Below are positions 1 through 7,392 of a DNA stretch of 12,676 nt, piece by piece (position 1 is the first letter of the stretch; the number at the start of each line of letters is the position of its first letter). Origin of the DNA: Eubacteriales bacterium (GTDB lineage Bacteria > Bacillota > Clostridia > JANYKE01); contig JANYKE010000173.1 of NCBI GenBank assembly GCA_025361685.1, forward strand, positions 1 through 12,676, in the 5' to 3' direction. The notes under the pieces are model-generated. The model was given only the letters and a program-made list of their open reading frames with translations, was not told the DNA's origin and ran no database searches. The translations under genes were made by a program, and so were the position numbers.

Positions 1-345
1 GAAACAAGAAATGTTGCGGTTAGCCAGCAAGTTAAAGATTATCTTCTTATGATTGTTGAAGAAACAAGACATCACGAAAAGATAGTTGGCGGTATCAGCC
101 CGCGTGGTTGTATCGCAATGCTGAAAGGGTTGCAGGCATATGCAGCTATTAAAGGAAGAGATTACGTTATTACTGATGATGTTAAGTATCTTAGCCAATT
201 TTGTATGCCACATAGATTGACAATCAGAGGCGTAAGCAGCTACATCAAGAGTGCGGTTCAAGAGAGTGTAATAAAAGATATACTTGAAAAAGTTGCCGTA
301 CCTCCTGCAGAGGGATATACAGCAGAAGAAGCAGCATCGGCATAG
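1..345 (+). CDS. MoxR-type AAA+ ATPase, C-terminal part (5' end outside window)
   Basis: Only the last 114 residues are present; the frame is open from base 1 to the TAG at 343-345. The fragment reads like the lid (AAA_lid_2) subdomain that ends MoxR ATPases. It has the helix preceding 'IVEETR', a sensor-2 segment 'GGISPRG' with its arginine, and the typical 'GRDYVITDDVKYL' stretch followed by 'PHRL'. MoxR proteins use ATP to remodel or activate partner proteins, often VWA-domain proteins and transglutaminase-like membrane proteins encoded next door. No such partner lies downstream here, so any partner would be upstream of the window. The Walker A and B motifs are also outside. The family call is fairly secure from the lid motif; the client is unknown. 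A strong hairpin terminator follows directly, so this gene ends its transcription unit. Confidence 0.85.
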   Translation, partial: ETRNVAVSQQVKDYLLMIVEETRHHEKIVGGISPRGCIAMLKGLQAYAAIKGRDYVITDDVKYLSQFCMPHRLTIRGVSSYIKSAVQESVIKDILEKVAVPPAEGYTAEEAASA

Positions 346-374
346 GATTAAAACAACATATACTTATTCATTCG

Positions 375-408
375 ATATGCCGTTCAATATTTTGAATGGC
401 ATATTTTT
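375..408 (+). terminator. Intrinsic terminator after the MoxR-type gene
   Basis: A 13-base-pair stem (375-387 against 392-404, with one G-T wobble at 382/397) closes a TATT loop. A run of five T (404-408) follows at the 3' edge. It lies 30 bases after the MoxR-type stop codon and 48 bases before the hydratase start. It therefore most likely separates the two transcription units, although some read-through into the hydratase operon cannot be excluded. Confidence 0.85.
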
Positions 409-455
409 GTAATTGGTACCGGAATAATATGACAAGATTACGGGGGAATAATTTC

Positions 456-2726
456 ATGATAACTATAATTGATAAAGGTGCTTATCTGCTAAACGGAGAG
501 GAAATAAAAGATCAAATCGGCGATTTGTCGTGTGACCTTTCCACTGCCAAAAAAGGAACTATTTCGTACGAAATCCTTACTTCGCATAATGTTGATAGTG
601 ATGCAGATGTGCGTGAAGGTTCAGAAAAAACCGGAATCCCGGCAAATCTTAAAATTAAATTTGATGCGATGGCATCACACGATATTACTTATGTCGGAAT
701 AGTTCAGACAGCGCGCGCAAGCGGACTCAATGAATTCCCTGTTCCGTACGCGCTGACCAACTGCCACAATAGTTTGTGCGCCGTGGGTGGAACAATTAAC
801 GAGGACGACCATGCTTTTGGTTTGTCTGCTGCTAAGAAATATGGTGGAATTTATGTTCCGGCGCATCTTGCGGTTATACACCAGTTTGTTAGGGAGATGA
901 TGGCCGGTTCGGGCAAGATGATACTAGGTTCGGACAGTCACACGCGTTACGGCGCGCTGGGGGTGTTGAGTATGGGCGAGGGTGGCCCGGAGCTTGTTAA
1001 GCAGCTGTTAAGCCGGACTTACAATATTAAGTATCCGGAGATTATAGGAGTCTTCCTTAAGGGGGCGCCGCGCAAGGGTGTTGGTCCGCAGGATGTGGCC
1101 ATCGCACTCATAGGTTCAGTTTTCAAGAGTGGTTTTGTTAAGAATAAAGTTTTAGAATTTGTTGGCCCGGGCATCGCCAACCTTTCAGTTGATTTTCGTA
1201 ACGGTATAGATGTTATGACGACAGAGACAACATGTCTTTCTTCGATTTGGGTCACTGATGAAAAGGTTTTGACTTATTACAAAACACATGGCAGAAGCGA
1301 TGCATACAAGAAGCTTGCTCCAAAAGATGTGGCATATTATGATGGCATGATAGTTATCGACCTTGACCAAGTCAAGCCAATGATTGCTCTTCCCTTTCAC
1401 CCGAGCAACGCATTTACGATTGAGGAGCTTTGTCAAAATCCGGGCGACATTTTACGCGAAGCAGAAATCGAAGGCGCAAAACAAATTGATAATCCTCTGG
1501 TTAAGTTGGACTTGGTTTCAAAAATCGTTGACGGCAAAATCAAGGTTGACCAGGGAATTGTTGCCGGATGCGCCGGTGGTATGTATGAGAATGTTGCTGT
1601 GATGGCTTCGATTCTTCGTGGCAATTCTACGGGCAGTGACAAGTTTAGTTTAAGTGTTTATCCGGCGAGTCAGCCGATTTATATTGAGATGGTTAAGAAG
1701 GGTATAGCCACCGAGCTTATGGTTTCGGGCGCTGTGCTCAAGACTGCATTCTGCGGTCCTTGCTTTGGTGCAGGTGATACTCCGGCTAACAACGAGCTCA
1801 GCATCCGGCATACGACCAGAAACTTTCCGAGCCGCGAGGGTTCCAAGCCCGGAAGCGGGCAACTGTCTTCGGTCGCGCTTATGGACGCCAGATCAATCGC
1901 GGCCACAGCTGCTACCGGCGGCTACCTCACGTCTGCTGCTGATGTTGATTATGCCGATGTTCCTGAATATATTCTTAAATACAATTTTGATAAAACAGTT
2001 TATGATAACAGAATTTACCAAGGCTATGGCAAGCCGGATGCAAGCGAGGATTTGGTTTTCGGTCCTAACATAATTGATTGGCCGGCCATCCCCTCATTGT
2101 CAGATAATATTTTACTCAAGGTTGCTTCTGTAATTCTTGACCCGGTTACAACGACTGATGAGCTTATCCCTTCGGGCGAGACTTCATCATATCGTTCCAA
2201 CCCTATGAAGCTTGCAGAATTTACCTTGTCCAGAAAAGATCCCGAATATGTCGACAGAGCAAAAGCATTACAGGCGCAAACTGACTTAGCCGAAATCTTG
2301 GTTAAAGCTGATCCTAACGCGGCACTGGATAACACCGGAATCGGAAGCGTTATTTATGCCAACAGACCGGGCGATGGCTCCGCAAGAGAGCAGGCAGCCT
2401 CGTGTCAGCGTGTTCTTGGCGGCGCCGCAAACATCTGTATTGAATACGCGACCAAGCGTTATCGCAGCAACCTTATAAACTGGGGCATGCTTCCATTTAC
2501 ATTGCCTGAAGGTTTTGACGAAATACCTTTTGAGCTTAACGATTACATTTTTATCAAGGATATCAAAACTGCCATAACAAGCGGCGCAGAAAAAGTTGAT
2601 GTCGTAGTCCTAAGTGATGCAGGCGTAAAGGGTGACTATAAACTAGACCTGTTAAACTTGACGGCTGAGGATCGCGACATAATCCTCTCCGGCTGCCTTA
2701 TGAATTATTATCGTGACGGAAAGTAG
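456..2726 (+). CDS. ybhJ: Aconitase-superfamily hydratase, YbhJ-like
   Basis: This 756-residue protein belongs to the aconitase superfamily and resembles E. coli YbhJ over its full length (about 750 residues). Members carry a [4Fe-4S] cluster and dehydrate or hydrate carboxylic acids; the substrate of the YbhJ branch is not established. The SDSH motif is at residues 159-162. The three cluster cysteines are intact: C372 in 'VAGCAGG', and C433 and C436 in 'CGPC'. The C-terminal swivel domain shows 'GDGSAREQ' with R644, then 'INWGMLP'. I chose the ATG at 456 because GGGGGA at 442-447 sits 8 bases before it; the longer frame from 396 begins inside the terminator hairpin. A Cof-type HAD gene follows 5 bases after the stop, so the two are probably co-transcribed. 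No clear promoter was seen in the 47 bases between hairpin and start. It is less likely to be the main TCA-cycle aconitase, because it follows YbhJ-specific sequence blocks. Confidence 0.88.
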   Translation: MITIIDKGAYLLNGEEIKDQIGDLSCDLSTAKKGTISYEILTSHNVDSDADVREGSEKTGIPANLKIKFDAMASHDITYVGIVQTARASGLNEFPVPYALTNCHNSLCAVGGTINEDDHAFGLSAAKKYGGIYVPAHLAVIHQFVREMMAGSGKMILGSDSHTRYGALGVLSMGEGGPELVKQLLSRTYNIKYPEIIGVFLKGAPRKGVGPQDVAIALIGSVFKSGFVKNKVLEFVGPGIANLSVDFRNGIDVMTTETTCLSSIWVTDEKVLTYYKTHGRSDAYKKLAPKDVAYYDGMIVIDLDQVKPMIALPFHPSNAFTIEELCQNPGDILREAEIEGAKQIDNPLVKLDLVSKIVDGKIKVDQGIVAGCAGGMYENVAVMASILRGNSTGSDKFSLSVYPASQPIYIEMVKKGIATELMVSGAVLKTAFCGPCFGAGDTPANNELSIRHTTRNFPSREGSKPGSGQLSSVALMDARSIAATAATGGYLTSAADVDYADVPEYILKYNFDKTVYDNRIYQGYGKPDASEDLVFGPNIIDWPAIPSLSDNILLKVASVILDPVTTTDELIPSGETSSYRSNPMKLAEFTLSRKDPEYVDRAKALQAQTDLAEILVKADPNAALDNTGIGSVIYANRPGDGSAREQAASCQRVLGGAANICIEYATKRYRSNLINWGMLPFTLPEGFDEIPFELNDYIFIKDIKTAITSGAEKVDVVVLSDAGVKGDYKLDLLNLTAEDRDIILSGCLMNYYRDGK

Positions 2727-2731
2727 AATTA

Positions 2732-3580
2732 ATGAAAACATTATACATTTCAGATCTTGATGGCACTCTGCTTGACGCCGACGTTGAAGTATCACAATTT
2801 ACCTATGACACTCTAAACCGCCTCATTGATGCCGGCATGAATTTCAGCGTCGCGACCGCCCGCACGTCCGAAACAATGCCGATCATACTCCGTAACGTTA
2901 ATATTAATATGCCCGTTGTTTTAATGAACGGCGTTGTTGTATACGACACTGTCAACAAAAGTTTTTTGCAAAAGCATGCGATAAATTATGATTCTCTCAT
3001 TCGTTTTTTTGATATTCTCCGCAAGAACGATACGACCGGATTTCTTTATGTTATAGAAGATAATATTTTCAAAACGTATTATGAAGAAGTCACCTCTGAA
3101 CATGCCAAAGCATTTATTGAAGAACGCATAAGAAAGTATAACAAAAAGTTTACACGAGTTGCTTCCAGAGGCGCTTCCTTTGATGACTGTATCCGCAATC
3201 CGGAAACCGAGGCACTTTATTTTTCCGTGTGCGACTACTATGATAATATAAAGCCTGTCTATGACTTAGTTCGAACTGATCCGCTTCTTAATGTTGAGTT
3301 CTATCGTGACGGGTATAATCCTGACCACTGGTACATGGAGATAGCATCGCACAAGGCCTCAAAATTCAGCGCTATCAATTTTCTCCGCGACACTTACGGA
3401 TTTAACCGTATTATCAGTTTCGGTGATAACCTCAATGACATCTCAATGTTTGAGGCAAGTGATGAGAGCTATGCTGTTGCCAATGCCAAGCCTGAAGTGA
3501 AAGCCGCCGCAACTGCAGTCATCGAAAGCAACCTTGATGGCGGCGTCGCCCATTGGCTCATTGAAAATTATCAGGGTTGA
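2732..3580 (+). CDS. Cof-type HAD-IIB family phosphatase
   Basis: This 282-residue soluble HAD-superfamily hydrolase has a C2 cap. Motif I is 'DLDGT', with nucleophile D8 and acid/base D10. Motif II is the threonine in 'VATART'. Motif III is a lysine (K211, with K208 nearby) in the pattern K-x-x-A-I-x-x-L. Motif IV is 'GDNLND' at 231-236, which binds Mg2+. The length is normal for Cof/YidA-type enzymes, which dephosphorylate sugar phosphates, FMN or pyridoxal phosphate with broad specificity; the physiological substrate cannot be read from sequence. GGAAAG (2718-2723) precedes the ATG by 8 bases and lies in the end of the hydratase gene, so the pair looks operonic and possibly translationally coupled. 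There is no terminator before the next gene. The -35 box of the tRNA-Arg promoter overlaps this stop codon. Confidence 0.93.
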   Translation: MKTLYISDLDGTLLDADVEVSQFTYDTLNRLIDAGMNFSVATARTSETMPIILRNVNINMPVVLMNGVVVYDTVNKSFLQKHAINYDSLIRFFDILRKNDTTGFLYVIEDNIFKTYYEEVTSEHAKAFIEERIRKYNKKFTRVASRGASFDDCIRNPETEALYFSVCDYYDNIKPVYDLVRTDPLLNVEFYRDGYNPDHWYMEIASHKASKFSAINFLRDTYGFNRIISFGDNLNDISMFEASDESYAVANAKPEVKAAATAVIESNLDGGVAHWLIENYQG

Positions 3581-3605
3581 TTTTGTTTTTGATTGGTGCT
3601 ATAAT
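3577..3605 (+). promoter_or_regulatory. Promoter of the tRNA-Arg gene
   Basis: TTGATT (3577-3582) is followed after 17 bases by a perfect TATAAT (3600-3605). The expected start of transcription lies about 15-20 bases upstream of the tRNA. The -35 box begins on the last base before the HAD stop codon, so the promoter is embedded in the end of that gene. Confidence 0.75.
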
Positions 3606-3628
3606 TACCCGCGTAACACCTTATAAAT

Positions 3629-3705
3629 GTGCCCATAGTTCAATTGGATAGAACGTCTGGCTACGGACCAGAAGGTTGAGGGTTCAAGTCCTTTTGGGCA
3701 CGCCA
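3629..3705 (+). tRNA. tRNA-Arg (anticodon ACG)
   Basis: The 77 bases fold as a complete cloverleaf with an encoded CCA end. The acceptor stem is GTGCCCA (3629-3635) with TGGGCAC (3695-3701), discriminator G3702 and CCA 3703-3705. The D stem is GTTC/GAAC around a loop containing GG. The anticodon stem TCTGG/CCAGA encloses CTACGGA, with anticodon ACG at 3663-3665. The T arm GAGGG/CCTTT carries the TTCAAGT loop. A34 would be edited to inosine by TadA, so this tRNA should read CGU, CGC and CGA. It has its own promoter and terminator and therefore appears to be a single-gene unit. Confidence 0.96.
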
Positions 3706-3714
3706 ATGCTTTAC

Positions 3715-3757
3715 AAATACTGTCATAAAATGAAATAAGTTTGTGACAGTATTTTTA
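3715..3757 (+). terminator. Intrinsic terminator after tRNA-Arg
   Basis: A perfect 11-base-pair stem, AAATACTGTCA (3715-3725) with TGACAGTATTT (3744-3754), encloses an 18-base AT-rich loop and runs into a T-rich tract (3752-3756). It starts 9 bases after the tRNA CCA end. The bases from here to the next promoter at 3845 show no gene or further structure. Confidence 0.8.
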
Positions 3758-3844
3758 TATTTACTTTTCCTACTATTGCAACATTGGATGCTAGATTAGT
3801 CTGTTTTCTTTGTTTCGTCAATTACCTGCGTTACATCTTTTTTG

Positions 3845-3873
3845 TTGTCAAATTGTGTTTGCTATTGTACAAT
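3845..3873 (+). promoter_or_regulatory. Promoter of the cysteine-rich protein/radical SAM operon
   Basis: TTGTCA (3845-3850) and TACAAT (3868-3873) are separated by 17 bases, and each box matches the sigma-A consensus at five of six positions. The likely transcription start lies near 3880, which leaves a leader of about 45 bases before the ATG at 3924. No riboswitch-like structure was seen in that short leader. Confidence 0.7.
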
Positions 3874-3923
3874 TAACAAGTGAAAAATTTTAACATGAGA
3901 ACGCCACCGGAAAGGAACCTTCT

Positions 3924-4466
3924 ATGATATTTACAGCAGACACACACGATAAAAAATTGCACGACAACTTGCTCAAACACGCAGACGAGGAAACAGCCGC
4001 AAACATTATTCGCAATATACCACTATCCAAATCAACAACTGACGAGGATTTTTTCAAGTGGGCCGAAGATATGTGTTCGGAACTTGAAAGCAGATTTGAT
4101 GACGATACAATTAAGCGCATTCGTATGGGCTGCGCATGTGGGCCTTCACAGGATCACAAGGAAAAACTGAGGCAGCTATTCTTTGCCACAAAAAACGTGG
4201 AGGAATTTGCGCGAAAATATAACATGGGTAATTATGGTTCGACCATTCGACTTGATGGTGAAACAATATATTTTTCCTATCCGGAATGCTATTGTTCACT
4301 CGTAAATAAAATAGACAAACCCATTTCAAAAACTTTTTGTTATTGCAGTTTGGGTTATACAAAGGAAATGTTTGAATATGCTCTCGGTTACAAATTTGAT
4401 GTTGAACTGCTTGAGAGCATAAAGACAGGCGGAAGTAAATGTTTGATGAGGATAAAAAAGATTTAG
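3924..4466 (+). CDS. Cysteine-rich protein of unknown function with three CxC pairs
   Basis: This 180-residue soluble protein has no signal peptide or membrane segment, and I do not recognise its family with confidence. It has eight cysteines: C51, three CxC pairs (C70/C72, C122/C124, C139/C141) and C173. The N-terminal half is charged and probably helical. The C-terminal part, from 'CYCSLGY' through a G-rich 'TGGSKC' to a final basic strand, recalls the end of V4R or 4-vinyl-reductase-like domains; this is a weak resemblance only. The cysteine arrangement suggests a metal or Fe-S site, which is inference. AAAGGAA (3911-3917) lies 6 bases before the ATG. The last 28 bases overlap the radical SAM gene in another frame, and a ribosome binding site for that gene lies inside this one. 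This implies coupled translation and a shared role. Confidence 0.8.
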   Translation: MIFTADTHDKKLHDNLLKHADEETAANIIRNIPLSKSTTDEDFFKWAEDMCSELESRFDDDTIKRIRMGCACGPSQDHKEKLRQLFFATKNVEEFARKYNMGNYGSTIRLDGETIYFSYPECYCSLVNKIDKPISKTFCYCSLGYTKEMFEYALGYKFDVELLESIKTGGSKCLMRIKKI

Positions 4467-5356
4467 CGATTCCGGAAATACCTGCGAAAACTATTGTGTC
4501 CGGTTACAGTGAGAACAATTGGTTTGGCTCGAATTTTAATATGAATATTTACAGGGGCTGTTGTCACGGTTGTATTTATTGTGACAGTCGAAGCGAATGC
4601 TATCATGTCGAAAACTTCGATCAGGTCAGAACAAAGGAAAATGCTTTAGAAATAATTGAACATGAATTAAAATCAAAACGCAAGACCGGCATAATTATTA
4701 ACGGATCAATGAGTGATGGTTACAATCCTTTTGAAAAGGATCTCGAGTTGACGCGCGGTGCACTCAAACTTATCGACAGATATGGTTTTGGCATTGCCGT
4801 CGATACTAAGTCCGACTTGGTGCTGCGGGATATTGATATTTTAAAATCGATACAAAAGCATTCACCGGTCGCAATTAGTTTCACTATTACAACTGCTGAC
4901 GATGTGCTGTGCAAGAAGATTGAGCAGCATGTGTGTCTGACTAGCGCACGACTCGCAGCAATAAAAGAACTGTCCGCGAACGGCATTCCTTGCGGAGTAT
5001 TGCTAATGCCTATACTTCCTTTTATAAATGATACCGAAGAAAACATTTTGGGAATTATTCGTATGGCACACGAGGCCGGTGCGAAGTGGATATTTACTTT
5101 TGGTGGATTTGGTGTAACACTGCGACAAAACCAAAGAGATTATTTTTATCAGAAACTTGATGAGCTATTCCCCGGCATCAAACAAAAATATATCGCCCAG
5201 TTTGGCAATTCCTATTCATGTACTTCGCCAAACAGCAAACAGCTGTGGAAAGTATTTGTCGCAGAATGCGAACGACTCGGAATTTTGTATCGTATGAGCG
5301 ATATTAGCGAATACATAAAGCGCGATTATAATCCCCAGCAAATGAGTTTGTTATGA
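4439..5356 (+). CDS. Radical SAM protein, SPL-like (COG1533-type)
   Basis: This 305-residue radical SAM enzyme carries the cluster motif Cx3Cx2C at C41, C45 and C48 in 'GCCHGCIYCD'. It is preceded by the 'MNIYRGC' context that resembles spore photoproduct lyase-like proteins (usually 'NPYRGC.H.C.YC'). The rest fits a partial TIM barrel: 'SDGYNP' near residue 91, 'SDLVLRDID' after the third strand, and 'MPILPFINDT' near 190. The short C-terminal 'QMSLL' recalls the QLSLF-like tail of this family. Such proteins cleave SAM reductively to start radical chemistry; the substrate of this branch is unknown. Genuine spore photoproduct lyase is not claimed. AGGCGG (4427-4432) precedes the ATG by 6 bases and lies inside the upstream cysteine-rich gene, which it overlaps by 28 bases. 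The upstream protein is a natural candidate partner or substrate carrier. Confidence 0.87.
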   Translation: MFDEDKKDLAIPEIPAKTIVSGYSENNWFGSNFNMNIYRGCCHGCIYCDSRSECYHVENFDQVRTKENALEIIEHELKSKRKTGIIINGSMSDGYNPFEKDLELTRGALKLIDRYGFGIAVDTKSDLVLRDIDILKSIQKHSPVAISFTITTADDVLCKKIEQHVCLTSARLAAIKELSANGIPCGVLLMPILPFINDTEENILGIIRMAHEAGAKWIFTFGGFGVTLRQNQRDYFYQKLDELFPGIKQKYIAQFGNSYSCTSPNSKQLWKVFVAECERLGILYRMSDISEYIKRDYNPQQMSLL

Positions 5357-5362
5357 TATAAT
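5354..5362 (+). promoter_or_regulatory. Possible extended -10 promoter before the VOC gene
   Basis: TGATATAAT fits the extended -10 pattern TGnTATAAT. It overlaps the stop codon of the radical SAM gene and lies 34 bases before the VOC start. There is no recognisable -35 box at the usual distance. In AT-rich DNA this could be chance, and the VOC gene may simply be read from the upstream promoter. Confidence 0.35.
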
Positions 5363-5396
5363 GGAGAAAAGTATGAGTATCGAAAGGATATAAATT

Positions 5397-5744
5397 ATGA
5401 AAACAAAACTTATGCACGTTAGAATAAATGTATCAGATGTAAATGCGTCTTTGAAATGGTACGAAGAAGTATTAGGTTTTGAAAGGCAAGGTTGCTGGCC
5501 ACGAGATAACCCTACTTATTTTGATTTTGTAAGCGATGCTGGAGCGGGCTTTTCCATTATGGAGATTAAGGGTGAAAAATCACACGGAAGATTGAATTTT
5601 ACAGTCTCAAATGTTGATAAACTTTGGGATAAATTGAAAGATAAGGTTCAAGTTCTTGAACCTCTATTTGATACACCATATGGAACTCGAAAATTTACGA
5701 TATGCGATTTGGACGGTAATGAATTGGGATTTTGCCAAGAGTAG
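5397..5744 (+). CDS. VOC-superfamily (glyoxalase/bleomycin-resistance-like) protein
   Basis: This 115-residue protein is a single VOC unit of two beta-alpha-beta-beta-beta modules. It starts with 'HVRINVSDV', goes on with 'WYEEVLGFE', and ends 'DLDGNELGF', the usual last strand. Members are glyoxalases, extradiol dioxygenases, isomerases or drug-binding proteins; this one cannot be placed further. In metal-dependent members the ligands are His/Glu in each module. Here H7, E56 and E109 are in place, but the second-module histidine position appears to be asparagine (N67 in 'GRLNFTV'). It may therefore bind metal weakly or act as a binding protein. AAAGGA (5385-5390 region) precedes the ATG. The gene follows the radical SAM gene by 40 bases and converges with the PIN gene, with only 12 bases between the two stop codons. 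Confidence 0.88.
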   Translation: MKTKLMHVRINVSDVNASLKWYEEVLGFERQGCWPRDNPTYFDFVSDAGAGFSIMEIKGEKSHGRLNFTVSNVDKLWDKLKDKVQVLEPLFDTPYGTRKFTICDLDGNELGFCQE

Positions 5745-5756
5745 TTGCAGACTCTG

Positions 5757-6290
5757 CTAAACATTTTTCGATTGTAGATATTCTGAGAATGATTTGCTAC
5801 CCAGCTTTCGGCGTTTGGCTAACATTGCTGACCAAATTGAGTTTCCTTCTTTTTCTGTAATATAATTTTTATTGTACGCCTCAACAAGAATATCTCCTGT
5901 TGTTATGTGCTTCAAATTGAATTCTTTTATATAAAAGGAAATATCCTTTAGATTATTGCTTGCAATAATACCATCTTTAAACTTGGCTAAAGCGATTGCT
6001 GCTGCTTCACCGGCACCAATTTTCTGATTTTCATTTGTCTGTTTGGTTAGCTTATAAAATAAATTATACATGTCTGTGCCAACAGATATTTCAGCAATTG
6101 AAATCTGTTTATTGTCTAGCAAGGTATCAACTCTAGCTTTAAGATGCGATATGCCCGGAGCAGACAGTTCTACATACACTTGTCTCGGCAAATAAATTTG
6201 CCTGGGGTATAACTTAACCAAAATGCTTTCATTCTTAACCCAAAGAAAAGCTGACAGGCAATCATTATCGAAGAAAATCGAATCAGTCAA
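5757..6290 (-). CDS. PIN-domain protein, putative ribonuclease toxin of the XRE-ImmA cassette
   Basis: I place the start at a TTG (6290-6288), giving 177 residues. It has a strong ribosome binding site, GGGAGGAG, 6 bases upstream inside the ImmA/IrrE gene. The open frame extends further upstream but only inside that gene. The PIN fold is visible: strand and first acid in 'FFDND' (D8, D10), helix end 'VYVELS' with E41, 'GAGEAAAIALA' with E95, and 'IIASNNLKDI' (N112, N113, D116) where many VapC proteins have an acidic TDD-type motif. PIN domains are Mg2+-dependent RNases, and most VapC-type toxins cut tRNA or rRNA. This larger branch (about 175 residues against 130 for VapC) is not well characterised. 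It overlaps the ImmA stop by 8 bases, so translation is coupled. RNase activity is inferred; the asparagines make it less certain. Confidence 0.8.
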   Translation of the reverse strand: MTDSIFFDNDCLSAFLWVKNESILVKLYPRQIYLPRQVYVELSAPGISHLKARVDTLLDNKQISIAEISVGTDMYNLFYKLTKQTNENQKIGAGEAAAIALAKFKDGIIASNNLKDISFYIKEFNLKHITTGDILVEAYNKNYITEKEGNSIWSAMLAKRRKLGSKSFSEYLQSKNV

Positions 6291-7032
6291 ACAATTCTCC
6301 TCCCTCAACTGAAAAGCCATAAACAAGATCTGCACGGAAGGCTTCAAGCAATAGCTCTTCATATTTTCCATTGGACACAAGTTCTTTTTCGCAGACCTTT
6401 TCTGCTTGCTGAATATAATAACCATAAGTCATATACTGCTCTCCAAGTGGAAGAGGCTTGTATAAGGATACGTCATATCCGAGTTTACTGGCAGAACTAA
6501 TGATGTTTTTTCTTATTGAAGCTGCCTCTTTCGAATTTATTATTTTTTCCGCAAGCAATCGAACCAAAAGAGCTTTTCTGCTTACACCAAAATGTTGTTC
6601 TATCTTAACAATGTCATCAATGGATAATTTTGTATTTTCATTTTTTATCTCATCGATTTTTTCATTCAATGCATCCGGTGGCATTAAAAAATATGATGCG
6701 AACTGGTCTGCGTCTTTTTCAATTTGCCGACCGGCACCTATATTACTGGAACAAATTATTCTTGCTAGATTATTATCGTAATATAAATGAAATAGTTCAT
6801 GAGCCATTGAGAAGTGCTGTCTTCCAACTGACATTTCAGAATTGACAGCAATAACACTGTTGCTATGTCCCTTAATACATATTCCGCTAACGTTTTTACC
6901 CATGGGGAAAAACACAATTGTTAGATTATCAATAATGTGTACTAACGAAAATATATCTACAGGAGATTTTGGATCCTCTCCCAAAGTATTTCGCAATCTT
7001 GAGGCTTTTATCCACAGATCAACATTATTCAT
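6283..7032 (-). CDS. ImmA/IrrE-family metalloendopeptidase
   Basis: This 249-residue protein carries the zinc protease signature of the ImmA/IrrE (COG2856, DUF955) family. 'HELFH' at 78-82 gives two His ligands and the catalytic E79, and 'EKDADQFASYFLMP' supplies the third ligand E105. The N-terminal part (residues 1-70) holds the usual 'I..L.I.v.f.PM' strand region, and the remainder is a helical extension. ImmA of ICEBs1 and IrrE/DdrO of Deinococcus are known to cleave a partner XRE repressor. By analogy this enzyme would cut the XRE protein encoded just upstream, whose stop overlaps this start by 4 bases (ATGA). No membrane segment was seen. The substrate is inferred from context. The gene's own end contains the ribosome binding site and start codon of the PIN gene. 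Confidence 0.92.
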   Translation of the reverse strand: MNNVDLWIKASRLRNTLGEDPKSPVDIFSLVHIIDNLTIVFFPMGKNVSGICIKGHSNSVIAVNSEMSVGRQHFSMAHELFHLYYDNNLARIICSSNIGAGRQIEKDADQFASYFLMPPDALNEKIDEIKNENTKLSIDDIVKIEQHFGVSRKALLVRLLAEKIINSKEAASIRKNIISSASKLGYDVSLYKPLPLGEQYMTYGYYIQQAEKVCEKELVSNGKYEELLLEAFRADLVYGFSVEGGELFD

Positions 7033-7379
7033 GACTTACAGTTTCTTTCAAGCAATTTTGCCATGAAATCGCTGTTCAAAGCAATTCTGTTTATCATACT
7101 AATCGTCTTCATATCCTTAACAGATATTTCACTTGCTCTAAAAGCAAAAGTCATTGGCTGAGGAAAATCAGCTTTCTCCATAAAGAAAGACAAATTGCAA
7201 CCAAACAGAGATGCTAATTTTTCAAGCATGTCGACACTTATAGCGCGCTCACCGGACTCGAATTTTGAAACAAGACTCTGATCTATTTCCAGGAATTCAG
7301 CTATATTCTTCTGTGTAAATCCACTTTTTTCTCTTAGTGCTTTTATCTTCGCACCTATTTCTACCAGTGATTTTTTCAT
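7029..7379 (-). CDS. XRE-family (HTH_3) transcriptional regulator
   Basis: This 116-residue DNA-binding protein has an N-terminal helix-turn-helix at about residues 8-65. Its core reads 'GFTQKNIAEFLEIDQSLVSKFE', i.e. helix 2 'TQKNIAEFL' and recognition helix 'DQSLVSKFESG'. The short C-terminal tail (66-116, containing 'TFAFRA') is the kind found in XRE proteins paired with COG2856 proteases, where it may be the cleavage region. GGAGGTG lies 6 bases before the ATG. The gene is first in a three-gene operon with the protease and the PIN protein. The promoter in front carries a perfect palindrome over its -10 box, so negative autoregulation is likely. Antitoxin or repressor role is inference; the HTH call is direct. 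Confidence 0.93.
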   Translation of the reverse strand: MKKSLVEIGAKIKALREKSGFTQKNIAEFLEIDQSLVSKFESGERAISVDMLEKLASLFGCNLSFFMEKADFPQPMTFAFRASEISVKDMKTISMINRIALNSDFMAKLLERNCKS

Positions 7380-7392
7380 AACACACCTCCTG

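Noticed and set aside
396..455. Upstream in-frame extension of the hydratase from ATG 396 or ATG 429
   Set aside because: ATG 396 lies in the terminator stem and ATG 429 has only a weak ribosome binding site. ATG 456 has GGGGGA at good spacing and gives a length matching YbhJ.
3683..3705. tRNA-Arg 3' end as an integration (att) site for the genes to its right
   Set aside because: No second copy of the tRNA 3' end was found in the window (only a 9-base chance match near 8452), and there is no integrase gene.
5361..5393. Ten-codon reading frame before the VOC gene
   Set aside because: It has no clear SD, overlaps the putative -10 box and shows no attenuator-like features; probably chance.
5747..5757. 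Small hairpin GCAG-ACT-CTGC between the convergent VOC and PIN stops as a terminator
   Set aside because: The stem has only four pairs and the T-run is several bases away; too weak to claim.
6291..6425. N-terminal extension of the PIN frame inside the ImmA/IrrE gene
   Set aside because: It fully overlaps coding sequence of the protease, shows no PIN-like sequence, and lacks a better start than the SD-preceded TTG.
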